Source: Pampus argenteus (lineage: Eukaryota > Chordata > Actinopteri > Scombriformes > Stromateidae). From it: a DNA stretch of 64,000 bases. The notes under the pieces were generated by a model, which was not told where the DNA came from, ran no database searches, and worked only from the letters and a program-made list of their open reading frames with translations. Below, one piece after another: positions 13,941-24,549 of the stretch. The DNA is taken from contig CM072860.1 of assembly GCA_036937835.1 (NCBI GenBank), positions 2,505,501 through 2,569,500 of the forward strand. The letters are read 5' to 3'. The position numbers and the translations under genes were made by a program. Position 1 is the stretch's first letter, and each line of letters starts with the position of its first letter.

Positions 13941-14706
13941 TAGGAGGCTCTGAAGTTGCGTCAGAAAATGTCTTAGCAACAACAGCTGAGGCCACACAGG
14001 CAGGCTGGACGGGAGAAATGACTGGATGTTTGTGTGAATGGATGAAACTGACTGATATCAACACTGTTTCCTTCTGGACTCTCGGCTTGTGTTTCTGTGT
14101 TTACGAGGGCAGCGTTTGCTTTCGGCAGGTGTTGACGTGTTACCAGGCAGGTCCTGCGGTGCGCTGACACTCACTTTAAAAGCGCCACACGTTCCTGCGA
14201 TTAGATGCTCTGACAAGTGGATTCAGTGGGCGACTCAGACGCTCAAGAGTTCAGCTCTCAGTTCTCGGCACGCAGTTCGATATCCAGCAGATTTGTCAGC
14301 GTGAGCTGCAGGAAACACGTAGGCAGTAACCGACACAGCTGAGATTATAATGCCAAGTCGAAAATTCAAGCAATGTGTGGCCGGTGGATTCCCTCCAGAC
14401 GCATGAAAAGACTTTGCTTTGAATGATCATTTACGTCTGGTTTGGAGTTTTCATGTAAAAGGTTCAAATACCTGGTTAGAAGTTAGAGTTAAATTAATCT
14501 ATACATGTGAAAATATTCGATCGGTTTCCAATCTGTGAATTTACAACTTTCACCTTTGACCTACTGTGGTCTCACACTTTATCCAACACAAAATCTGACG
14601 CCGATCGGAAACCAGAACCACTCGCAGCGTCTCTCTCTCTGTGCTGTAAATGATCTTTGTGTTTTTGGAGGTCATTCGGTCGTCACACACAGATAAAATC
14701 ATAAGA

Positions 14707-15017
14707 AAACACACACACACACTTAAATCACACAAACGCAACATAGAAAAGACACAAACTTTACTCGGGTTAAATGTACCACACACACACACACCGTAAC
14801 AAACATCCACGTTAAGTTCTTCTGTGTGAAACAGACCACACACACACACACACACACGCACACACAGCTGTATTGTTGCAAGTAGGGGTGAGTCAGAGTC
14901 TATCAGTGAACCCAAACAATAATAAAAGTGGACGAGTGAATCGTAAGGAAAGGAATGCCAATCACACACACACACACACACACACACACTAACACACACA
15001 CACACACACACACACAC
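14707..15017 (+). repeat. Cluster of (CA)n blocks
   Basis: At least five (CA)n blocks lie in 310 bp (near 14,710, 14,779, 14,838, 14,963 and 14,993), separated by short unique spacers. It generates a spurious 197-codon minus-strand ORF. Confidence 0.9.
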
Positions 15018-15278
15018 GTCTCTGCAGCAATGAATCCCTTCACTCTGTTTTTTCACCCACAGCAATGAAAAAGATCTGAATTGGTTAAAAAAATAGATTA
15101 AAAGTATCCAACGATGTTTTATCTTTAAGATACCAGCAAACACTTCAGCACGACATGATTTAAATTACAAAAATTAATAAAAATATAGTTCTTAAAACCA
15201 CCACAGACTCTTGATAAAGAAAGAAAGAAGGAAACAAACCTTTTACCAATCAGACACTAGTGTCCAACATACATAATA

Positions 15279-15350
15279 TAGATAGATAGATAGATACTTT
15301 ATTAATCCCAAAAGCCTTTTAGGATGATGAGGGAACTACTCTGGGATTAT
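15279..15350 (-). mobile_element. Retroposon 3' end (L2/CR1-type LINE or derived SINE), fragment
   Basis: Read on the minus strand, the fragment ends in GGGATTAATAAAGTATCTAT followed by CTAT repeats. This is the familiar 3' tail of fish L2-clade LINEs and the SINEs that share it. Only the tail remains. Confidence 0.6.
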
Positions 15351-17377
15351 ATTTGTGTCTAAGAAGAATAACTAGTTTGCAGTAAACGCTTCATCCAGCA
15401 GAAATAAACAGAAGAACAGCAGAGCACAGCAGCCCACGGGGCCGTGTTTACACGCGTGTATCTGTTAGCGTGTGTGAATGCAGCAGCACTGAGGCAACAC
15501 TAGAGCTTTCCTATTTGCACGGCATTGTTTAAAGTGTCTTTTGTGTTAACCGTGCTGGCACGGGGCGTAACGCTACTGCAATTCAAAGAAAGGCCTGTTT
15601 CCAGAAAATAAAAATAGCTGGCCTTCGCATGAGAACCGGGGGATTCCCCGCATGGAGCGCCGTGTTTTTCATCTCGTCTCTGTCCTGGATCATCTCTAAA
15701 CTATTCCTGATGTGACTTCCTGTCACCTCCATTAACATACTCACAGATTCACCCAAAGAAGTTGTAAAAAGTAGTAATGTGAATGTATTTTATTGCTACT
15801 TTGCTGTTTCAGGCGTTTTATATTATGTAAACATTATGAAGCCAATCGCTTGACTTCTTACAGGTTGTGTTTTCATTATGACTTCTGGAGTAAAAGGACA
15901 GTTGGTAGCCGTGTAACCAAAAGTATAGGCACTGGTATATACGGCATACTGGCTGTGTTTTTATTACAAAAGTCATAAAGAAAGCAAAGTATATATATAA
16001 TAAAGCCTGGAAGGGTTTTATTATAGAGCGGATGAACCCGGTTACAGAGTAACCGCCCGTACGGGACACTCTAAGATATAAAGCGAATGCGCCCACAAGG
16101 AGGCAGTGAACATTTGATTGGTCGACACTACACATGGCCTTTTATTGGTTGGGGACAGCAGAAATCTGATCTCTATAATGAATGCAGCATCTGAAGGCAA
16201 CACGACGAGGTCGAATGTAAAGTAAAGATTATAAGCATATACAATCTGCTTATAGAGATTAGCAGAAATGTCGTCTGGACGTTACAAGATGCTAATCAGC
16301 GCGGGTGCACGGAAGAGGAAGTCTTAGCCTGGATATCCCCTGAAAACATCGTCCCCCAGAAGCTAAACCGTTGTCAGATGGCCGATTTGTTCTGAGATTA
16401 CGAGCACACAGGAGCAACCCGAGTGTGAGGAGAAGGGCTGAAGATGGAGCAGGAAACTAAATATCCCAGAGATCTGAAAAGTGAAATCAATACATGATGC
16501 TCTCTAACCGAAAACCTTTTAAATGAAGATAAGAGAAAAAGGCCAGATGTTTGGGGGAAAAATGATAGAAGATACCTGAGCTGATGTTTTCAGTGATGCT
16601 GACTCATTTTCAACATACACGTTTGTCACACTGAACGTGCAATAACTCACTTAAGTTTAAAAAAAAAAAAAAAAATCCTGCAAAAGCAACAAATTGTCTG
16701 AATTCTTATTCATCCGCTACACGGTCCGAGTGTCGTGTTTCACCGTTGAATTATCTTCCGTTCTGGTGCAGGACAGGTCCGTCTGACGGAGGTCTTCATC
16801 AGTGCACACCTGTGTTATATATCGCAGTGAACTCTTCACCAGCGAGGGCAAAGCGTGATACATTTCACATCTTCTTACAGGCGTCTTGCTCTCGTGTGGA
16901 GATGCGCAGTAAAGCAATTTCCTTCCTCTGACAGAGCAGCGTTACAGTACAAACGGGCCCCTTGCTGCAATTCATACATCACCAGGATCAGTTTCCTGCT
17001 TCTTCTTCGCAGATTCTTCCATAAGACCAATATATCTGCTTCCTGTGTGTGAGTATCAGATCTCACCTGCCGTTGCCGGCTGGGTCTTTATCTGGCTGGC
17101 AACAGTTTAAGATTAAACCTTATCTCTCTTGTCTTTTAGACTGGATGCAGATGAGGAGATTTGAAAGTAATCATCATGTACTTTCCCCTGCTGGGACGTT
17201 TACTGTCATTAGCGATCAATCATTCGGTCCAGAAAATGAGGAGAAATACACATTAAAGATCCACCTCGTCAGGTTTCACTTTCTAGTATCTGTGGCTCTA
17301 GTGGGAATGAAACCTCAGTTGCTGTAAAATCTGCTGGATTACTCTCGCTGTATCTAAAGCATGTAAGCATGGTGAAC

Positions 17378-17380
<3 letters not shown>

Positions 17381-17410
<30 letters not shown>
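17381..17410 (+). repeat. (AC)n microsatellite
   Basis: About 15 AC units, 200 bp downstream (minus strand) of the tnfsf10 exon 1 donor. Confidence 0.95.
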
Positions 17411-17616
17411 TACAGAAGTATGTTGTGTGTGTGATTACTTTAATGACCCTCAGAGGACAGCCCTCCACCTCCATCACTGACCTGCAGATTTCACCTCTGC
17501 ACACAGCATCTGTAACCTGCTGAAAACCATGAAATGGCTCCAACATGTTGCTTTATGCTCTCTGCTGACTAATCAGAAATAACACTAATAAGAGTGCATA
17601 TGACATAAACTCCTAC

Positions 17617-17838
17617 CTGTGATATGGACATGTTCAGGTAGACAAAGAGCCCGGTGGTGGAGGCGATCTGAAGCACCACCACCACTATCACCACCATCGC
17701 CACCCACATCTTCGACGGCGCTTCCCGGCGTCCTGTCCCGCTCGGCCCGGCGGCCGGGACCATCATGTACGTGGTTGACTCGCTGCTCACCGATCTGAAA
17801 TAATCCTGGTGCTGCTGCTGTGCGCTCGGAGCGGCCAT
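17617..17838 (-). CDS. tnfsf10: TRAIL-like TNF ligand, coding exon 1 (cytoplasmic tail and membrane anchor)
   Basis: This exon encodes the first 74 residues of a type II membrane protein. The start is the first in-frame ATG, in a good context (gccATGG). Residues 1-43 are a polar tail rich in Q, S and G. Residues about 45-67 are one long hydrophobic segment (MWVAMVVIVVVVLQIASTTG and on), followed by FVYLNMSISQ. The exon ends in phase 0 at a strong donor (CAG/GTAGGA). TNF ligands have exactly this plan: short cytosolic tail, single anchor, extracellular C-terminus. Joined in phase to the exon at 777-926, the product resembles fish TNFSF10, which binds death receptors to trigger apoptosis. The open frame continues upstream through a GTT repeat (poly-Val) but contains no ATG there, so that part is taken as 5'UTR. 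TNFSF11 or another TNF ligand is not excluded, because the diagnostic TNF-homology domain is outside the window. Confidence 0.75.
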
Positions 17839-18340
17839 GGCATTCCCGACGCATGAGTAGAGCACAAAAACCGAGAGAACCGCAAAAACAACAACAACAA
17901 CAACAACAGGGGTCCGAGATTTAACCGAGAAAAAAACCAAAAAACTGGAGCAGAATTAGACCTCCATGAGTCCGCCGCCAACACACGGAGCTCAGCGGGA
18001 GGAGCAGAGCTGCAGAAAGACGCAGAAAGTTAAAGTCTGGATGTGGACATGTCTGCTCAGCACGCAGCTGCTGCGTAAAGTAGGCTCGGAGCTGCTGGAG
18101 CAGGCAGCCTGGGCTGATGGGCTGCAGCAGAGAGGGGCAGGCTTAACCTCTTTATCACCCTGGAGCTCTGGAGGAATGCTCTCTCTCTCTCTCTCTGTAT
18201 GCGTCTATATCCCTCTCCCTCCCTCCCTCTCTCTCTCTCTTTCACCCAGTTTTCTTTCAGTTTCAGCGATGCTTTCGAGGCATTGACTGCTGTCCAAGCA
18301 GAGCAGAGCGAGAAAAGCAATAAAAGCAGACACATATATT
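17839..18340 (-). promoter_or_regulatory. Presumed tnfsf10 5'UTR and promoter region
   Basis: This GC-rich and repeat-containing stretch lies directly upstream of the exon 1 ATG. It includes an interrupted (GTT)n tract (about 17,886-17,909), two out-of-frame upstream ATGs (ATG starting at 17,854 and 17,843, minus strand) and CT/GA-rich runs (18,180-18,240). No clear TATA box was seen. The transcription start cannot be placed from sequence alone. Confidence 0.4.
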
Positions 18341-18436
18341 CACAGAACTCAACTCAAACCAAAAGAAAAGAAAAGAAAGAAAGAAAGAAGTGAGAATGAT
18401 CGATAGATTTGATGTGAATTTGATTGATTGGCTGCG

Positions 18437-18452
18437 CTGGCAGAGGGCGCTG
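18437..18452 (+). promoter_or_regulatory. CTCF-like motif, plus orientation
   Basis: CTGGCAGAGGGCGCTG differs from the extended CTCF consensus at about three positions. It lies 600 bp upstream of the tnfsf10 start codon. Confidence 0.35.
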
Positions 18453-21400
18453 TCTCTCTAAAGTCAGGACTTTGTAGCATTTAAAGGTTAAAGGTCACTG
18501 GACTGATCAGATATCAATCAGAAACGATTCTGATCAATCCGATTGATTGTTTAAGTCATTTGTTAAGCAAAGTTTGGTTATTTTATAAACTAGATGTTTC
18601 ATAGATTAACCAAAGAAAATGTAATTAATGATGAAATGAATTATTTATTTTTAATAATACAGTGTAAGTCCTCCCTGTGTTTAGCTTTTCTATTCATCTC
18701 TGCGTGTACGTCTCTGCTCTATTTTACAGACTCCGTCCAACATATCAGCCACAATAAAATATTTGAAGTTGAGTTTCCTAAAACATCTCAGAGCTGCACT
18801 CACGCTGCTGACTTCACTGTTGGTCGGATGATAAATGAACTTACGGGGTGATGAATACAACATGTAAATTTTATTGCTGTCTGGTGCTTTCTGAAGCCTC
18901 CGTTCTGTCTTAAATCAGAGTAAAACAGAGCAGCGACTATCGGCTTTGTCATCTTGGCTCGTCTTTGCATACGTCATGAGTCATGATGCAGCTCATGTTT
19001 TCCTCTAAGAAAGACAATAAAGGGTGTAAAGGAAGGAGACGGGCACAACATGTGTTTACAGTTGAGCTGTAAACAACCGCCTTTCCTTTGTTTGCTTTCC
19101 ATCGCCACAAACAGCTGGAAGGCGGCGCGTTTGTGTGCAGAGATAAAGTTGGGTCGCTGTCAGATAGACGAGTCTGGATGGGTAATCATTTCTAGGAAAC
19201 AGCATCACGATCCCAGAAAATTGATCCCATATCTGGTTTCTCTTTCTAGTTACCAGTAATTGATAACTCGTGTGCATGGTTCAGAAACGTGAAATGTGAA
19301 ATCCACCTGTAGCCTGAGTCAGGGCTTGACATCCTTTCAGTGTAAATCTCGGATGTTGTGGTCTCAACTCAACTCTGGTCTGCAGGCAAGACAGAATAAA
19401 AAACTGGACTGGTGGAAACACAAAAACACAGATGGTTAAAGTAACAACATTAAAACAGAGAGAAGGGAAATAATCGAATGTTTTCCGTGTCTGAAGAACT
19501 TTTTGACTTTTTGTCTGAAGTGTTCGTGGGCTGATTCTTTGAGTGTCTGGGTGACATTTCAACACTGCAACGTCACTGCAAGTTTGACCTCTGAAACGAT
19601 TACTTAACACTTGCACAAGGATCCCAGTGACATTTACAAGGGAGTAAATGATCCTATACGGTAATACTGTGGCTTTTAAATCGCTTCTTCTGCTATCATC
19701 AAATCACAGCAGAAACACGTTGACCACAGACAACATGTTCTGGGAAGACGTTTCGTTGATCTGCTGTTATACTCCACCCATAATCTGTCTTTTGAGATAT
19801 AAAACAAAGACTTTGGTCAGTTCGGATTCACAGCGGTGATAATTGATACAGTAGATCTCACATCGGATGATCGTCAGCTCGATGGGATCATCAGTTTGTT
19901 TCAGCAAGTGCCTGAAAATGACATATGTTTATCATCAATTGATAAAGGCCTCTGGTGGCCTGTGAGCCGAGAAGGAAACTGTTTGATGGTGTTCGAAGAA
20001 CCACAAAGTCTGCCAGAGTGAAGGTAGGGGGTGGCTGCATGTCACAGGAGACCGCGGTTCGCTTCCTGTTTCTCACTGATAGTCAGCGTTGGTTTCTCTG
20101 ATGCATCCCACTAATCTGAACCAAATTTATTTCAACCCAAAACACAAATTTTCCGCTAACCATAGCCAAGACGTTTTAGCACCTAAACTGAAGCCAACCG
20201 TAACAACTTAACAAGCTGTGTTGGTGCCGGCAGGATTTTATTGTTGTTTTGCAAACTGTGATTTTGGAGGTTTTAAAAGACAAAAGACAAATTCGTCATG
20301 ACGTCTGGAAACGTGCTCAGCAGCAAACTCCATTTTTCTGTTTCACATTTTGAGCTTCCAGGTCTGCACATTCTTTAGAAGTAAACAATATTAAATCATT
20401 CTTCTTCACTACGCGTTACCAGGGTAGAAAAACACAACAGATCCTCTTGAGGTATTCAAACAGGGAGGTCGAAGCTACATTCCCCGGTGTACAACTCACT
20501 CAGATTTATGAACCTTCAGCCAGTAGCCAATGGTACCTTCACCAAATAGACTGACGTGTGCTCAGAAGCCTGCAGAAGATAGATCGGTATCAAACCTGTG
20601 TCCAATAGCATTTTTGAGTCTGTCTGGCTCCCTTCACTTTTACAACTGGACGCTTAAAAAGGAACTTTTGCTGGTTTAATGCGTCGTTTTAGGGCATCTA
20701 CCACTGGAAGAGTCGTGTCATTATCAGGCAACTTTTTAAAGCTTGAGGCTACCGCTGCGCCGAGATCAAACCAAATGTAATACTCAGAAATATTATAACT
20801 GTCATATCAATATTTAAAATAAGTCTAATCTAACACTATCTGAACTGTGAACTGGAGCCAGTTTGACTCATCTGGAAAAGCATAGTGGAAACAAATGGTA
20901 CAAGTTATTTCCAGTGTTTTGACCTGGGTCTCATGGGAATAGGAAAATAATACATCCACATGTTCAAGCTGAGTGATCCTGGCACGGTACTTGGATGCAG
21001 TCAGAAAAGATAAGTTTGAGTGTCGTCAGTAGTGAAGAAGAGGAACAAAACATGGCAATCCTCTGATTGAATATTGCAAAAACACAAGACTTGGCCTTGA
21101 AAATCTGTGTTAAGTACAAGTATTTCTCAATAATAACATACTCAAAACTGCTTTAAACAAACTTTCATTACTGCTGATGGATCAAATTGCTATGAGTTAA
21201 AGTTGTGACTCGTTATGATGAAACCACAGATACTGTCATGTCATCCGCCCCTGCAGTTACTCCCAGCTCTACGGAGAATTTTAGCGTCTTTCAGCACATT
21301 TTTGGTTTTTAATTTGCTTCCACTATTATCACCAGGACTTATTTATTTCAGGAACATGTAGTTCAGTAAAAAACCTTAAAGAATTCAAATTACGTGTACA

Positions 21401-21469
21401 TCAAAATGACATTCATATACATACCATGGTTGAGAAATGGCACTTTAAAAACATATTTTCATTTTAAAA

Positions 21470-21520
21470 AATCAGAATCATCTTTATTGTCATCAGATTA
21501 CATTCGAGGAATCTGGTGGA
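21470..21520 (-). mobile_element. Retroposon 3'-end remnant
   Basis: On the minus strand GACAATAAAGATGATTCTGA followed by a T-rich stretch resembles the 3' end shared by many fish LINE/SINE copies (ATAAAG..GATTCTGAT). The assignment is by motif only. Confidence 0.45.
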
Positions 21521-21999
21521 TAATCGTTGTTTCAATAATGTGAAGGCTGGATAAATTGAATCAAGGTGGGTTTAAACACCTGCAGGACAGAAAAAGAGAT
21601 AAAGTTCCCTTTGACATTTATTTCCCATTACACATAGGAACCCTCCTGCTATACGTCTTCACGGTGTCATCACACTTTTTCACTTTTTCCCCTTCTCCTC
21701 CCTCAGTCCCCCTCTGTTTCTGGCAGCAAACCTCCACCTGACAACACAACCAGCATTTATCCAGATGTGACTGTGTGTGTGTGTGTGTTGTGTGTGTGTG
21801 TCCTCTGACACCACAGCTGTCCGCCCAGCCCTGCAGCTTATCTATGTGCACGTGCGTCACTGTGTATGTGTTGGTCAGTTGGCGTCCCGTAGTGAGAAAA
21901 AATAATGGTGATCAGTGGTGGGAGTTAAAAGTTCAGACTAGGCCTTTCAGTGACATATCATATGTCAGAGCCAAGGGACCATCACAGTGTAGTATCACG

Positions 22000-22001
<2 letters not shown>

Positions 22002-22031
<30 letters not shown>
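22002..22031 (+). repeat. (GT)n microsatellite
   Basis: About 14 units. A second TG tract lies at 22,396-22,420. Confidence 0.95.
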
Positions 22032-22035
<4 letters not shown>

Positions 22036-22956
22036 TGCAACTCTTTTATTCACATAAAAAACTTGAGAAGGTTCGAGAACGTTTACGGTCGCTTTTTATA
22101 TCAAACTCTATTGAATTTGTGTTCTTTGTTTTTGCATATGCTTTGTAATTTGTATATATGACACATTCAACTAAACCATCTTGAAGCTACAGTCAAAAGG
22201 GATATAGCCAGTATGAGAGTAATGATATCAGTGTGTGTTGTGTTGTCAATGATAACGCACACACACATACACTAACTACTGCACATTTTGTCCAATCTCC
22301 CACTCACTCCATCTGTGCTGGAGAGAGAGAAGTGCTTTGTCTTGTTTGCACAAACAAAAGACAGCAATCCTAAATCTCTCTCTCTCTGTCTGTCTGTGTG
22401 TGTGTGTGTGTGTGTGTGTTTGCACCCCCTGACCCATTTCCTTTCGACCTATGACGTTGTTTGGATATATGAAGAAGGAACAAATGACTGTAACAATCAG
22501 ACTCTTTATTCAAAATTGCTCTTTCAAGGGTCACTCAGGCTTTTCTTTGACTGAATTTGGCTTTCGCCGACCGTGTTCATGTAGTTAACGATAAAAAAAA
22601 AAACCCCAAAACATTCTTCTGCAGAATCACATCACCATTTGGTTAAGCGCCATGGCTCCCTCCTCTTCCGGATCTGACCTCAGTAAAGTAAGTGAGTATG
22701 ACAATTAGTTTTGCCTCAAGCCAGAACACAAATTCATTGCAAATGCTGATGATCAGTCCGGTCCAGAGGATGAGTGAATCACCCGGGCTGATTATAAGAG
22801 GAAATAACAGAATAACTATCCATCATTGCAGTTTATGAAGGAATGATGTGGTACAGCACTTACTTTTGGTGGGAAACAAATACAAATTTTATCCTTTGTC
22901 ACAGTTTCAGTCTATAATGGAAAGGAAAAGTGCAAAAAAAAATCAGAAATAAAGTC

Positions 22957-22962
22957 TTTATT
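22957..22962 (-). terminator. Candidate polyadenylation signal of the AKAP-like gene
   Basis: TTTATT on the plus strand reads AATAAA on the minus strand, about 0.68 kb past the stop codon. It is a short motif in AT-rich DNA, so this is only a candidate. Confidence 0.3.
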
Positions 22963-23643
22963 CCATATTTAGTATAGTACAGTACATTTCTAAGAAGACA
23001 TGAAGCAAATTAAACACATAAAGTCACAGATCCAGCAGGATCAATAATATAATTGTAATAATTTTATAGCAAAATAACATTTTCCCCAAATGGAAAACTG
23101 TATTGGCACCAATAGTTATCATTTAATCACATGGTTTAAAATACGGTGACCTCATGCTGAAAAAATTGCGTCCTGTGCTGCCATCTAAAGGTCATGTGTG
23201 GTTATTGCTGTTGGATCTCAGTCAAAACTGCATTTACAATTGCACGAATCTTCTTGGCATGAAACCACCACCTCTGGTTCATCATTCAGCATGTTAAATA
23301 TACAGCTGCCAAGATATACATGTCACAAAATGTCCCACAGTTTGTTTTAACTGTGTGTCAAGCGTCTTTTTGTTGGAACTGTGCTCAGGTTTTCTCCCAA
23401 TAAAATAAACGTTGTCTGGATGAGCTTTAACTGACTTCTAGTGAGAAACAAAGTCGAAAAAATTTAATTTTAGATTATAAAAAAAATATTATTGAAGTAA
23501 ACCACACTACAGTGAAAATATCAAGACAGTCAGTGTGGACGTATCATATGACTATGATCAATATTTTTGTTCTCTTTTGTGTTTATCTGATGGCCTGCAT
23601 GCCAGTCATCACAAACATGATCCTGATAATCACTTTAAACCCA

Positions 23644-24549
23644 CTAGACAAGCATTTTAGCTTCATCGATGGAAGAGGTGATGATAGTTTCAGCCAGTTG
23701 TTGGGCCAGTAGATGAATATCGCTACCGGCTGCTATTTGCTCTCTGCTCGTAGCATGCAAAGCCCAATCTACGATGTCATACGAGAGAGACTTCGCAAAA
23801 GTCTCCATCATGGCTCCATGCTGAGGTCCTACTTCAAAATACTCTCTGTCATTTGTAGACAGTGAATGCATCAGATGCTCCATTAACTCCACCCGGGGGT
23901 CATCACTGCCACTGCCTGAGTCGTTGTTTTCTTTGTCCTTTGGAGTTGGCGGAGGAGGGGACGGCAGGAACTCCTTTGCAAGGCCTCCTTTTAGTTTCCG
24001 GGCAAAACTGTGCCTGCTCCTCTCAAGCTCGGGCAGGAGTGGGGTAGTAGGTGGGGCGTCGGGGTAATCAAGAGATCCCACAATGGGAAATCCTGACTTG
24101 GACAGAGGCAGGGTGTCTCTGGCAGTCTGGAGTTCTGTGTCTAAAACGTCCTTTTGTCTTCCAGATTCATCCAGAAAAGGGACGTTTTCAGCTTGTCCAC
24201 CATCTGTCTTTGCTCCAGCTGGTCTTGAACTCAGGAGACGTTCAACGTGATCCTCTGTGTTTCGACCTCTGCACGCTTCCCTCAGAGCAACCTCAATCAC
24301 TGCTGAGGCTAACTCTTCAGCTAACGTCTCCTCGTCATGATTGAAACCGGACGACCAGCAGTTCACCTCAGGTTCCACCGTTTCCATTTGACCTATAAAT
24401 GACTGTATTATGTTGTCGGCCATATTGTGGGCAAATTTCTCCAGAGTCCCAGCGTTTATGGAGCTTCTCTCGAGGCCTTCAGAAATGCCAATATTTTCTG
24501 GAGTGAGCTCTGGCACCCTTGAATCTGCACTTACTGCCTGCATTGGATC
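23644..24549 (-). CDS. A-kinase-anchor-like protein, terminal coding exon (301 aa)
   Basis: This is a 906-nt exon with an excellent acceptor (ttgcttttatcctcacag) and a stop after KMLV. The first ATG is codon 3. Numbered from the exon start, four 20-residue amphipathic helices share one pattern: LEKFAHNMADNIIQSFIGQM (36-55), EETLAEELASAVIEVALREA (73-92), METFAKSLSYDIVDWALHAT (248-267) and IHLLAQQLAETIITSSIDEA (278-297). The spacing of small and aliphatic residues fits the helix by which AKAPs dock on the RII dimer of protein kinase A. Between the pairs lies a polar, probably disordered region with a Pro run (SPPPPTPKDKEN, 197-208) and a KEN tripeptide (206-208) that could be an APC/C degron. 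Likely role: tethering PKA, possibly in germ cells or flagella as for AKAP3/AKAP4. The neighbour ccnb3 fits AKAP4 synteny, but the primary sequence is not clearly AKAP4; AKAP11- or SPHKAP-like relatives are alternatives. The 5' exon is uncertain. Confidence 0.7.
   Translation of the reverse strand, partial: DPMQAVSADSRVPELTPENIGISEGLERSSINAGTLEKFAHNMADNIIQSFIGQMETVEPEVNCWSSGFNHDEETLAEELASAVIEVALREACRGRNTEDHVERLLSSRPAGAKTDGGQAENVPFLDESGRQKDVLDTELQTARDTLPLSKSGFPIVGSLDYPDAPPTTPLLPELERSRHSFARKLKGGLAKEFLPSPPPPTPKDKENNDSGSGSDDPRVELMEHLMHSLSTNDREYFEVGPQHGAMMETFAKSLSYDIVDWALHATSREQIAAGSDIHLLAQQLAETIITSSIDEAKMLV

Larger units (their letters stand above)
927..17616 (-). other. tnfsf10 intron 1 (about 16.7 kb)
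   Basis: No credible exon was found on either strand. It holds more than fifteen (CA)n/(TG)n tracts, TA tracts, one retroposon tail near 15.3 kb, a 10-bp triplication at 13.9 kb and a kB-type palindrome at 15.64 kb. A complex, non-repetitive stretch at about 15,420-15,760 is the best candidate for an intronic regulatory element. Open frames in this region are microsatellite read-through. Confidence 0.6.
18341..22900. other. Intergenic region between tnfsf10 and the AKAP-like gene
   Basis: No gene was recognised. The region contains a CTCF-like motif (18,437), an ISRE-like motif (19,237), a retroposon 3'-end remnant (about 21,470) and several TG microsatellites (21,773-21,800; 22,002-22,031; 22,396-22,420). 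The short ORFs lack splice sites, family features and sensible composition. Confidence 0.5.

Noticed and set aside
14550..15143. 197-codon minus-strand ORF
   Set aside because: Built from the CA-repeat cluster (VCVCVC runs); no family resemblance.
17839..17940. N-terminal extension of tnfsf10 exon 1 with a hydrophobic poly-Val segment
   Set aside because: The frame is open but contains no ATG; it begins with TTG and the Val run is a GTT repeat, so it is taken as 5'UTR.
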